In this document: positions 1 to 6,217 of the stretch, in pieces
How the letters are laid out: every line of letters starts with the position of its first letter
How positions within the stretch are numbered: the stretch's first letter is position 1
DNA from: Methanothrix sp.
Lineage (GTDB): Archaea; Halobacteriota; Methanosarcinia; Methanotrichales; Methanotrichaceae
Length of the DNA: 8,433 bases
Direction: 5' to 3'
NCBI GenBank assembly: GCA_023229165.1
Contig: JALNZQ010000108.1
Span: forward strand, 1 to 8,433
Position numbers and translations under genes: made by a program
The notes under the pieces: generated by a model
Databases searched by the model: none
What the model was told of the DNA's origin: nothing
Seen by the model: the letters and a program-made list of their open reading frames with translations, nothing else

Positions 1-639
1 GTCTCTGAGGCCATCGGAGATACGGGCAGGGATGACTTCCCTCTTTTCCGGGAAAAAGAGGTTCTCATGCAGGCTGTTTACAGAGGCGCTGTCGGGCAAG
101 CGTTCACTGCTGCCAGCGGAGGGTTTCGCGGCTCTTTGGGCGATGTCTTGGAGATGCCGCTTGACGGACTATTCGAGCGGGCAGTGCTGATCGCAACCAT
201 GAATGCCGTTCTCAGATACCTGGGAAAGATCGAGCATACGGTTCACTGCAGAGATGATGGGCCCGGGAGATGCAAAGCCTCAATGTCGGATTGGATAAAA
301 TTGCAGGACGTGAAGAGGGTGGGGCTGGTGGGGCTGCAGCCCGCGCTTCTGGAAGCCCTGGTGCAGGCCCTAGGTCCGGAAAGGGTGATGGTCTCGGACC
401 TGTCTGCAGCCGGAGCCGTTCGCTGCCAGGTGAGAATATTGGACGGAATGCAGGCCGGGCAGATGTTTGAGAGCTGCCCGCTCATCCTGATGACTGGATC
501 GACTTTCGCCAACGGCACCATTGACGATCTGATGAATGCCGCCCGCGGCTACAAAAGCAGGGTTGTATTCTACGGCACCACAGCAGCAGGAGTTGCATAT
601 CTCCTTGGCCTGGAGAGATGGTGTCCTTGCTCGACCTGA
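1..639 (+). CDS. DUF364 (putative heavy-metal chelation) family protein, 5' partial
   Basis: The reading frame is open from base 1, so the true start lies left of the window. The ATG at 67 should not be taken as the start, because the 22 codons before it (including EAIGDTGRDDFPLF) look like conserved family sequence. About 212 residues are visible against a usual length near 240-250. Numbering from that ATG, recognisable pieces are RGAVGQAFT (6-14), a cysteine-containing THVHC-like stretch TVHCRDDGPGRC (58-69), a glycine-rich Rossmann-like turn VGLVGLQPALLEAL (85-98), LMTGSTFANGTIDDLM (141-156) and the C-terminal FYGTTAAG..GLERWCPC. DUF364 proteins, often with an N-terminal DUF4213 domain, are annotated as putative heavy-metal chelators from structure. 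No reaction is established, so the metal role is family lore only. The gene is convergent with the MFS gene, six bases apart. Family assignment is fairly sure; function is unknown. Confidence 0.8.
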   Translation, partial: VSEAIGDTGRDDFPLFREKEVLMQAVYRGAVGQAFTAASGGFRGSLGDVLEMPLDGLFERAVLIATMNAVLRYLGKIEHTVHCRDDGPGRCKASMSDWIKLQDVKRVGLVGLQPALLEALVQALGPERVMVSDLSAAGAVRCQVRILDGMQAGQMFESCPLILMTGSTFANGTIDDLMNAARGYKSRVVFYGTTAAGVAYLLGLERWCPCST

Positions 640-645
640 TTTGAA

Positions 646-1815
646 TTAATTCATTGTCACAACATTCGTCCTTTTCATCCCCAGCAGCGCCATGGCCGCC
701 AGCGCCGCCGCCCCCGCCCCGAAGATGAATGTCGCCTCTGCCCCCCACCAGGCCCAGAGGGCTCCGGCAATGAGGCTGGATAAAATGGCCGCCACACCAA
801 TGGCCCCGTAATAAAGTCCCAGAGAGCTGCCCCGCAGACTGCTCGGGCTCAAGTCGGATACCAGCGCTCTCTCTGAGCCGTCCACCAGCGCGTAGACCAG
901 TCCGTAGAGGGCAAAGAGCGCTATCAGGCCTGCTAAAGAGGTGACAGCAGCGAATCCCAGGGCCGTCATGGCAAATAGGGCATAGCCCGCGGCCAGTACC
1001 TTTTTCCTGCCCACCCGGTCCGACCAGATGCCAACCGGCATGGCCAGTAGGGCGTAGACCAAGTTGAAGAGTGCGTAAAGCAAGAGGGGTGCGGCCACTG
1101 CCTCCGCACCGGAAAAAAGACCCTGGGCGCGCAGGATGAAGAACATGTAGCTGAAGTTGCCTAAAGCGAAAAGACTGGCAACGACAAGGAAGCGTTGCAG
1201 CTGTGGAGAGAGACCTGAGAGCCTTAGTCGGACCTCGCAGCTCGAAGCCCGAAAGCTCTCCTTTACGCGGTAAAATGGAAGCAGAGCCAACACGGACAAA
1301 ACTCCCGCCACCATGAATATGGAACTGTAGCTCATGCCGCCCTGCCAGAGAAGATAGGCCAGTACAGAACCGATGACTGCGCCCGTTGAGTCCATGCTTC
1401 TATGCAGCCCAAAGCCCCTTCCTCTATTGCTTTTGTCTGTGGACTCGGAGATCATGGCGTCTCTGGGAGCTGAGCGCACGCCTTTGCCACTTCTTTCCAG
1501 TGTCTTGAGCAGGAAGACCTGCTGCCAGGTATTGGCTACGGGCAAAAGGAGCTTGCCTGCCGCGGAAAGGGCATAGCCCGCCACCACCAGAGCCTTTCTC
1601 TTGCCAAGCCTGTCGGACCAGCATCCTGCCAGGACCTTAAGCAAGCTGGGCAGGCCGTCGCTTATGCCGCCGATGAGACCGACGGCCATGGAGCCGCCTC
1701 CTAGAGAAGCGATAAAGAGCGGGAGAACTGGCTGAATGATCTCGCTGCTGATGTCGTTGAGCAGGCTTACAAATCCTAATAATAGTATATTCTTGCTCGT
1801 TTTAGGATCGGACAC
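646..1815 (-). CDS. MFS (major facilitator superfamily) transporter
   Basis: A 389-residue, very hydrophobic protein with the length and pattern of a 12-helix MFS carrier in the cytoplasmic membrane. Both halves carry the MFS loop motif A: GCWSDRLGKRK at residues 64-74 and GIWSDRVGRKK at 262-272. The segment LERSGKGVRSAPRDAM (106-121), followed by RGRGFGLHRSMDS, and its second-half echo VDGSERALVSDL...LRGSSLGLYYG (311-337) mark an uncharacterised, widespread MFS_1 subgroup whose members begin with a FVSLLNDISSE-type first helix, as here. The substrate cannot be read from sequence; drug-efflux labels on relatives are not evidence. The start is a GTG at 1815, just before MSDPKTSK, 30 bases after the rsmA stop, with only a weak Shine-Dalgarno-like GGTTGATC before it. 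It is the last gene of the minus-strand train and is probably read through from rsmA, although nothing in its function matches the translation genes upstream. Confidence 0.87.
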   Translation of the reverse strand: MSDPKTSKNILLLGFVSLLNDISSEIIQPVLPLFIASLGGGSMAVGLIGGISDGLPSLLKVLAGCWSDRLGKRKALVVAGYALSAAGKLLLPVANTWQQVFLLKTLERSGKGVRSAPRDAMISESTDKSNRGRGFGLHRSMDSTGAVIGSVLAYLLWQGGMSYSSIFMVAGVLSVLALLPFYRVKESFRASSCEVRLRLSGLSPQLQRFLVVASLFALGNFSYMFFILRAQGLFSGAEAVAAPLLLYALFNLVYALLAMPVGIWSDRVGRKKVLAAGYALFAMTALGFAAVTSLAGLIALFALYGLVYALVDGSERALVSDLSPSSLRGSSLGLYYGAIGVAAILSSLIAGALWAWWGAEATFIFGAGAAALAAMALLGMKRTNVVTMN

Positions 1816-1845
1816 GAGAGATCAACCATCCCTATGGCTTACATT

Positions 1846-2589
1846 CTATTTTGGACCGGATTTCCTGGATATTGACCCGACAAGGCTTGCCGCCTCATCC
1901 GGCGTTAGATCCTCTGGCCTTCTCTCCAAAATGTCGGCGTCCAGCTCTGCGATTGCTCGCGGGCCTGCTCCCATGGCCGCTAGACCCTTCTTTACTTTTT
2001 TGCGTCTATTGTTGAAGAGCCCCTCCACCAGCCTCATGAAATCTGCACAGTCCACTTTCGGACGATCCGGTCGGGGCTGTAGCCGCACGATGGCCGAGTC
2101 AACCTGGGGCATTGGTCGGAAGGCCACCTTGGAGACCTTCTCTAGAATCTCGATACGGCAGAAGAAGCCCACTACCATGGCCAGACGGCCGTACTCTTCG
2201 CTGCCCGCGGCTGCCGCCAAACGCTCGGCGAATTCCCACTGGTACATCAAAACTGCCGTCTCAAAAGGACGGGAGAGCAAACGGTAGGTGATCTTAGACG
2301 AGATCTGGTACGGAAGGTTAGAGACGATCTTATTGTAAGGAGGAAGCTCTACCCTCAGAGCATCGCCCTTTATCACTTGGACATTAGAAAATCGGCCGAA
2401 AAGCTGCGCGGCTAGATCTGGATCTATCTCCACCGCATAAACATGGCCGGCGCGAGAGGCCAGCGCCTCTGTGAGATTTCCCGTACCTGGTCCAATCTCA
2501 AGCACCCGGTCCTCCGGCTTGAGATCGGCATAGCTCGCGATGCGGGAAATAGCCGCCCGATCCATAAGAAAATGCTGCCCCAGTTTCAT
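1846..2589 (-). CDS. rsmA: 16S rRNA (adenine-N6,N6)-dimethyltransferase RsmA/KsgA/Dim1
   Basis: The family dimethylates two adjacent adenines in the loop of the 3'-terminal hairpin of small-subunit rRNA, using S-adenosylmethionine, late in 30S assembly in the cytoplasm. The 247-residue protein starts with LGQHFL (3-8). It carries the SAM-binding motif I EIGPGTGNLT (31-40), the acidic end of strand 2 in VEID (53-56), GDAL (75-78), the catalytic motif IV NLPYQISS (91-98), FRPMPQVDS (157-165) and the C-terminal FNNRRKKVKKGL (192-203). All expected motifs are intact. It is on the short side: relatives often have 10-25 more residues, basic or helical, before LGQHFL. The ATG at 2589 shares an ATGA with the DUF655 stop and has no Shine-Dalgarno, which points to translational coupling. 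The upstream in-frame codons do not resemble the family, so this start is preferred. Confidence 0.95.
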   Translation of the reverse strand: MKLGQHFLMDRAAISRIASYADLKPEDRVLEIGPGTGNLTEALASRAGHVYAVEIDPDLAAQLFGRFSNVQVIKGDALRVELPPYNKIVSNLPYQISSKITYRLLSRPFETAVLMYQWEFAERLAAAAGSEEYGRLAMVVGFFCRIEILEKVSKVAFRPMPQVDSAIVRLQPRPDRPKVDCADFMRLVEGLFNNRRKKVKKGLAAMGAGPRAIAELDADILERRPEDLTPDEAASLVGSISRKSGPK

Positions 2590-3167
2590 CTCGTGCGGGG
2601 CGCCGTGGTAAAGACGCGGTACTTGATCCTGTCATCCATCAGCTCGTCCTCGACGCGCTTGTAGATGATCTTCTCGGGATTGTGCAGCCCCTTCACCCTC
2701 TCCATCAGATCGGCAAAGTTCTTGAAAAGCCCTTTCTTGCGCTCATTGAGCACAGCCCACATCAGCTTTTTGCCTATCCCGGGCAATAGCTCCAGAGCGT
2801 GCATGCGCGTGGTGATGGGTCCTGCCTCATTAAAGTAGCGAATGAACCGGCCCTCATTTTCCAGGATTATGTTCACAATCTGGTAAGTGAGCTCAAGCTT
2901 GGCGTTGTTGGACAGCTCCGAATAGTCGATTCTGCGATTGACATGGTCTATTACATCACGACTACCGCTGCCGATGTAGACTCGAGTTCCGGCCGTTGGA
3001 ACTACGCCCTCCTTGGGTGTCATCTCCATGAGAACGAAGTTTGCTTCTCCCACGGCCTGGACAAGAGGTTGCTTTTGGTAGCTCCTGGAGTCAGGAGTAC
3101 GTCCATAGGGGAGGTAATCGAGAATCCTAGCTACCTCTTCTCTCTTCGGCGGTCTCCCCTCAGGCAT
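2586..3167 (-). CDS. DUF655 family helix-hairpin-helix protein
   Basis: A 193-residue archaeal DUF655 protein. After a short charged start it has VARILDYLPYGR (12-23), a beta-rich middle with VYIGSGSRDVIDHVNRRIDY (63-82), and a helix-hairpin-helix motif LELLPGIGKKLMWAVL (125-140), the type that binds nucleic-acid backbones without sequence preference. The family has no proven reaction. An RNA-related role is commonly suspected from the HhH motif and from its place beside L21e, rpo4 and rsmA in many Euryarchaeota. That neighbourhood is repeated here. The ATG at 3167 is well supported: AGGGGGT at 3176-3182 sits eight bases upstream, overlapping the rpo4 stop. Its stop overlaps the rsmA start by four bases, so the two are probably made in step. 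Length is normal for the family and nothing looks broken. Confidence 0.9.
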   Translation of the reverse strand: MPEGRPPKREEVARILDYLPYGRTPDSRSYQKQPLVQAVGEANFVLMEMTPKEGVVPTAGTRVYIGSGSRDVIDHVNRRIDYSELSNNAKLELTYQIVNIILENEGRFIRYFNEAGPITTRMHALELLPGIGKKLMWAVLNERKKGLFKNFADLMERVKGLHNPEKIIYKRVEDELMDDRIKYRVFTTAPRTR

Positions 3168-3173
3168 TTGCCT

Positions 3174-3518
3174 TTACCCCCTGAATACGATCTCTAAAAT
3201 ACTGTTGAGCTCTTCTTCGCTTAAAGTGAACCGTTCTTTGGCATAAATCGCTCTCAGTTCATCCTTCGTGACAGGTCTGACATCTGCGATCTTTACGGCA
3301 ATTACCTTGTTCATCTTTTCCAGCTTCATAAGCTCCGCTACCATTGCCAGGCTTTCTTCTGCCGTGCCCTTGCTAAAGAGCTCCGCATGCCTGATGGCCC
3401 GGCGCAGTTCGTAACCCAGTTCCTCTTCATCGGCTCGCTTGAGCCGGATCTGGTCTAGGATCTCCCTGACCTCCGCCATGGTCAGGATATCCTCCTGCAA
3501 TACGCTCTTGACAATCAT
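3174..3518 (-). CDS. rpo4: DNA-directed RNA polymerase subunit Rpo4 (RpoF, Rpb4-like)
   Basis: This is the small subunit of the archaeal RNA polymerase stalk. It pairs with Rpo7 (RpoE), and the stalk contacts emerging RNA and aids open-complex formation and processivity. The 114-residue product matches the family in length. It shows the N-terminal strand MIVKSV, the long helical middle with EVREILDQI (16-24) and ELGYELRRAIRHAELFSKG (33-51), and the C-terminal HRDC-like part with VRPVTKDELRAIYAKER (79-95) and LSEEELNSILEIV. Its ATG at 3518 follows the L21e TAG stop with no intervening base, and there is no Shine-Dalgarno, so re-initiation by the ribosome that finishes L21e is likely. The L21e-rpo4-DUF655-rsmA order is a conserved euryarchaeal block, which strengthens the call. 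Confidence 0.93.
   Translation of the reverse strand: MIVKSVLQEDILTMAEVREILDQIRLKRADEEELGYELRRAIRHAELFSKGTAEESLAMVAELMKLEKMNKVIAVKIADVRPVTKDELRAIYAKERFTLSEEELNSILEIVFRG
3176..3182 (-). promoter_or_regulatory. Shine-Dalgarno of the DUF655 gene, overlapping the rpo4 stop
   Basis: On the minus strand this reads AGGGGGT, eight bases before the DUF655 ATG at 3167. It is formed by the last two codons of rpo4 and the first base of its stop codon. It supports the chosen DUF655 start. DUF655 can therefore be initiated on its own, although its site is crossed by ribosomes terminating on rpo4. Confidence 0.65.
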
Positions 3519-3809
3519 CTATTTTTGTGCCGTCAGATGTTCAGGTAATGTGATCAAGGTCTTGGTGGCGTTGCCATCTGTGACCTTCAATACAAAGGCT
3601 CTTCCCCTCTTTCCTACGACCTCGCCCGTCTTTCCGTGGAACCTGGGGTGAGGCATGCCCTTGTGTATGCTTGGATCAATGATCACATGGACCTTTGCGC
3701 CCGTATCGAACTCCTGAATTGCCCTGACTACCGAGGATTTGCCCCTCGCCCTGACTGTCCTGCTCAGCTTATCTCTGGACTTCTTCCGCATTCCGTGATG
3801 ATGTGCCAT
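3519..3809 (-). CDS. rpl21e: 50S ribosomal protein L21e
   Basis: A 96-residue, strongly basic protein of the large ribosomal subunit, found in archaea and eukaryotes but not bacteria. It shows the N-terminal HHHGMRKKSRDKLSR, then the SH3-like barrel region with VHVIIDPSIHKGMPHPRFHG (residues 41-60), KTGEVVGKRGRAF, and the end LITLPEHLTAQK. The start is taken at the ATG at 3809 (MAHHHG), which fits relatives and has AGGTGGAG six bases upstream at 3816-3823. An in-frame GTG at 3821 would add four residues, but it lies inside that Shine-Dalgarno and is rejected. The start lies 41 bases inside the 3' end of pus10, in another frame. The rpo4 ATG follows the stop immediately, so its output is tied to both neighbours. 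Confidence 0.95.
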   Translation of the reverse strand: MAHHHGMRKKSRDKLSRTVRARGKSSVVRAIQEFDTGAKVHVIIDPSIHKGMPHPRFHGKTGEVVGKRGRAFVLKVTDGNATKTLITLPEHLTAQK

Positions 3810-5139
3810 CTGATTCTCCACCTACATCTATTACATCTAATTCTTCGACTATCGCGTCGACTCTAAGGATTTCGGCGAGGTTCGGGCGGGTTCTGCCTCC
3901 GTCTCCGGAGATCAACTCCTTGATATACAGACCGCTGTCGCCTCTAATATTTATGCGGGCCAAATTGCCCGTAACCTCTAATAAATCAGCGCTATGAACT
4001 TTTCTCACTCTGACCTTATCTGCTCTTCTGTGAGACACGCGAGTGGGCGTACGCTGATCAATCGACCCTTCCAATTCCTTCAGGACAGATTTAAGCTTTT
4101 CTTCTGAAACCTCTGCACCCAGCCTGACCAGGGCGGTGTAGGTCTTCTCAAATGTGGCCTCTTTAAGCTTCTCCACCATCGCGGAATATGCCTCGGCGAG
4201 GCCCAAGACCTCTACTTTGCCTGCGGCGCGACGGTTGATTTCCTCTTGCAGCCTGGCCAGATCGATTGTCCTGGCGAGGGGGCGCACCGCCTCCACGATG
4301 AAGGGGCGGCCGGTGCCTATCATGCGGGCGTCGATGTCCTCGCGACCTGCGCCGTGAAAGACGGTGTCTTCGGCGGCGGCCGCTTCCATCACAGCTGGGC
4401 GGATCAGCTCATCCACTGACTCCTGGTACATTTTGCCCGTGCCCTCGCAGCGCGGGCAGCCGCGACCGCGACACTCGCGACAGGGCCAGCGTGTCTGGGG
4501 AATGCCGCGCACGAGCTTTCGGTAGCGACCGCGAATGAAGATGGACGCGACCTGCAGCTCCACCTCGCCTTTTTCCAAATTGAGGTGAACTACCACGTCC
4601 GGGCTCTTCAAATCAACCGTTTTTCCTGTCAGGGCGGAAAGTCGCTTTCCCACTTCGCGATTCAGCTCCGACTTGAAGGGCTCGGCGTGGGTGGAGCCGC
4701 CGTCTGCCAGCAGCAGCTCCTCATTCTCGGAAAGAAGGCCGGACATCTTTGTGCCCACGACCAGTGTCTTAATCTCCCGGCCAGCGATGGCAGCGGCCGC
4801 TTTGTCCGCCCAGGCGTCCAGCTTTGCCGGGGCCATCTCGCCCAGGCAGATGGTGCAGCGGGCATCCTCCTCGTCTTTTCGGCCCAGCTTGAGGCGCGCC
4901 GATCGGAAGGAGGGCGCTAGCTCTTCTTGCAGGGCAACGTCCTCGTCGGCGGAGGCCTGCATGGCCAGGGCAGTCTTGAGGGAGCGACCGCGCTCGGTGT
5001 TGGTAAGGCCGGTAGAGAGCATGGCAAACTGGCGGCCCAGGCAACTGTCGCAGATGGGGCCGAGGCGAATGATCTTCCTGGCCGTGTCAAGGATGTTGTC
5101 TTTGGGATTCTCAGGATTCTCTAAATTGTCTTCACTCAT
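3769..5139 (-). CDS. pus10: tRNA pseudouridine synthase Pus10 (archaeal type)
   Basis: Pus10 converts uridine 54 (in many archaea also 55) of the tRNA T-loop to pseudouridine. The 456-residue protein has the N-terminal accessory domain with two zinc-type pairs, ICDSC (C30, C33) and CTIC (C95, C98), and a THUMP-like region ending in IFIRGRYRKLVRGIPQTRWPC (about 200-220). A second cysteine cluster, CRECRGRGCPRC (C220, C223, C228, C231), is typical of archaeal members. The catalytic domain carries GREDIDARMIGTGRPF (265-280); by analogy with GRTD of TruA the catalytic aspartate should be D268. QRTPTRVSHRRADKVR (362-377) and LYIKELISGDGGRTRP (404-419) follow. The ATG at 5139 has no clear Shine-Dalgarno. 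The last 13 codons and the stop overlap L21e. trmY, encoding the next enzyme on the same nucleotide, is two genes upstream. AT-rich TATA-like stretches at 5262-5269 and 5172-5180 could serve as its own promoter, but this is unproven. Confidence 0.94.
   Translation of the reverse strand: MSEDNLENPENPKDNILDTARKIIRLGPICDSCLGRQFAMLSTGLTNTERGRSLKTALAMQASADEDVALQEELAPSFRSARLKLGRKDEEDARCTICLGEMAPAKLDAWADKAAAAIAGREIKTLVVGTKMSGLLSENEELLLADGGSTHAEPFKSELNREVGKRLSALTGKTVDLKSPDVVVHLNLEKGEVELQVASIFIRGRYRKLVRGIPQTRWPCRECRGRGCPRCEGTGKMYQESVDELIRPAVMEAAAAEDTVFHGAGREDIDARMIGTGRPFIVEAVRPLARTIDLARLQEEINRRAAGKVEVLGLAEAYSAMVEKLKEATFEKTYTALVRLGAEVSEEKLKSVLKELEGSIDQRTPTRVSHRRADKVRVRKVHSADLLEVTGNLARINIRGDSGLYIKELISGDGGRTRPNLAEILRVDAIVEELDVIDVGGESDGTSSRNAEEVQR
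3816..3823 (-). promoter_or_regulatory. Shine-Dalgarno of L21e, inside the pus10 coding sequence
   Basis: On the minus strand this reads AGGTGGAG, containing the AGGTG core complementary to the 3' end of archaeal 16S rRNA. It lies six bases before the ATG at 3809. It decides the L21e start, because the competing in-frame GTG at 3821 is part of this element. It also lies within the final codons of pus10, so pus10-translating ribosomes cover it. Confidence 0.7.
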
Positions 5140-5251
5140 AATGACTCTTCATATCTTGCGTTCAAGCTTCTGGTTTATTAGAGCTTGCAATTGATCCACC
5201 AGGAGAGGTTCTGGCCTGGATGGAATAGGGGCATCTTCCTGTTCGTGAAAT

Positions 5252-5497
5252 CTATTCGTCGATATATTTCGCCAGGAAGTCGAAGGGAGCCGGCCTATGC
5301 TGTGCGAGCTGCCATGCATCGTATGAGCAGAGGATAACGCCCACAATCCAGCCCAGTCCCGAGCTGATGACTGCGATCAGCGCCGAGAATAGGAACAGAA
5401 CTATTCCTCTTTTGGTGTAACCCAGATAAACGTGGCCGAGTCCCGCGATGAGAAGGTTCAATATCACCGCAAGTAACGGACTTTTGGAATTAGACAT
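5252..5497 (-). CDS. Small two-helix membrane protein, TM2-domain-like
   Basis: An 81-residue protein with a short polar start (MSNSKSP), a first hydrophobic helix at about 8-26, the turn GLGHVYLGYTKRG (19-31), a second hydrophobic stretch at about 32-58, and YDAWQLA (59-65) before a short charged tail. The glycine/tyrosine turn between two helices and the YDA-type ending resemble TM2-domain proteins, small membrane proteins of unknown job common in bacteria and archaea. The ATG at 5497 is chosen because GGGGTG (5505-5510) lies seven bases upstream. Upstream in-frame starts at 5512 (ATG) and 5524 (TTG) would add MGCFC-type residues but lack a well-placed ribosome site. It lies 36 bases after trmY and 112 bases before pus10. 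A protein-like stretch in another frame continues past its stop, so its C-terminus may be truncated by a frameshift. Expression is very likely; function is unknown. Confidence 0.75.
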   Translation of the reverse strand: MSNSKSPLLAVILNLLIAGLGHVYLGYTKRGIVLFLFSALIAVISSGLGWIVGVILCSYDAWQLAQHRPAPFDFLAKYIDE

Positions 5498-5504
5498 ACA
5501 AAAA

Positions 5505-5510
5505 CACCCC
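5505..5510 (-). promoter_or_regulatory. Shine-Dalgarno fixing the start of the small membrane protein
   Basis: GGGGTG on the minus strand, seven bases before the ATG at 5497. It is the best ribosome site near this gene and is the reason for preferring the 81-residue form over the 86- or 90-residue forms. Confidence 0.5.
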
Positions 5511-5533
5511 ATTTCCTCTGACAAATATTATCC

Positions 5534-6142
5534 TCATCCCTGCATAAGTACGTTGGTGTCCAAAAGCCAGTTTAAGAGAACAACGCAGTGGTCGGCGTGC
5601 AGGCTTGTCGATCCCAGCGAGACGACCCTGGCTCCGGCCTGCTCGATCAGGCTCTCCTCTTCTGGCGTCATGCCGGTATGGTCCCCCAGGATGAAGGCCG
5701 CGTCACCGGAAAGGCCACCGGCGTCAAGGCTGCGAATATCCGCGCCGTCCTCTCTAAGGTAAATCAATTTTGCATCTTTTAGATCGGCCAGCACCTCGGC
5801 CAGGCCGCCCGTGCGCACAAAGATGCCGGAGGTGGACATGGCCCACTCCGCTGCAGCGGGCAGCGCCAGGGCCTTCTTGAGCAGAGCGGCCGTAGTACGC
5901 TCATCCGGGTTGAGGTGACGTAGCGTCTCGCCCACGAGCCGTATGGTCTTGGGAATCTCGCCGCCTAAGAGGATCAGGTGGACGCAAACGTCCTTTCGAA
6001 TGCCGTGAGAGAGGACGAAAGCAGCCGTGACGGCCCGGCAAAGAATGTCCAGGCGGCCTGAGGTGCCGGGTATGTCTTCAAGGGAGAAGTTGGGAGTGGT
6101 GGTGGCCTTGTGGCCGACTATTATGAAGTTGCGCATAGGCAT
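5534..6142 (-). CDS. trmY: tRNA (pseudouridine54-N1)-methyltransferase TrmY
   Basis: TrmY is a SPOUT-class enzyme that uses S-adenosylmethionine to methylate pseudouridine 54 of archaeal tRNAs to N1-methylpseudouridine, the archaeal counterpart of the T-loop ribothymidine. The 202-residue product matches the family along its whole length: MRNFIIVGH (3-11), FSLEDIPGTSGRLDIL (19-34), AFVLSHGIRKDV (41-52), LNPDERTTAALLKKAL (77-92), then the knotted SAM-binding part with ILGDHTGMTPEEE (151-163) and SLGSTSLHADHC (175-186). Two ATG codons, at 6142 and 6136, both give good starts; relatives usually begin MRxF, which favours 6136, and neither has a Shine-Dalgarno. It probably heads the gene train, as a TATA-like element lies about 60 bases upstream. 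Its substrate is the product of Pus10, encoded two genes downstream. Confidence 0.94.
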   Translation of the reverse strand: MPMRNFIIVGHKATTTPNFSLEDIPGTSGRLDILCRAVTAAFVLSHGIRKDVCVHLILLGGEIPKTIRLVGETLRHLNPDERTTAALLKKALALPAAAEWAMSTSGIFVRTGGLAEVLADLKDAKLIYLREDGADIRSLDAGGLSGDAAFILGDHTGMTPEEESLIEQAGARVVSLGSTSLHADHCVVLLNWLLDTNVLMQG

Positions 6143-6198
6143 GCAGATGATCTGAGGAGTTAAAGAGGCTTTGATGGGGCAATGTCCTGGATCTCACA

Positions 6199-6209
6199 AT
6201 TTTTTATGC
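6199..6209 (-). promoter_or_regulatory. Candidate TATA box for the trmY gene train
   Basis: On the minus strand this reads GCATAAAAAAT, the only strongly AT-rich element in the 75 bases between the TPR gene stop and trmY. With usual archaeal spacing, transcription would start near 6177 and leave a leader of about 35 bases. The purine-containing GGGATG just upstream could act as a weak BRE. No Shine-Dalgarno is visible in the leader. This is a position-and-composition call only. Confidence 0.4.
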
Positions 6210-6217
6210 ATCCCGAG

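Noticed and set aside
1736..2287. A 183-codon + strand frame opposite rsmA
   Set aside because: The minus strand encodes RsmA with all motifs intact. The + product is Ser/Arg-rich with no recognisable feature.
3810..3821. A longer L21e beginning at the in-frame GTG at 3821 (MENQMAHHHG)
   Set aside because: The GTG is part of the AGGTGGAG ribosome site for the ATG at 3809, and family members start at the MAHHHG-like position.
4673..5194. A 173-codon + strand frame opposite pus10
   Set aside because: Pus10 is clear on the minus strand here, with both N-terminal CxxC pairs. The antisense product is Ser/Arg-rich and featureless.
5498..5524. Longer forms of the small membrane protein starting at 5512 (ATG) or 5524 (TTG)
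   Set aside because: The purine run before 5512 is only about two bases away, too close, and 5524 has none. GGGGTG is well spaced for 5497. These forms are not excluded, only less likely.
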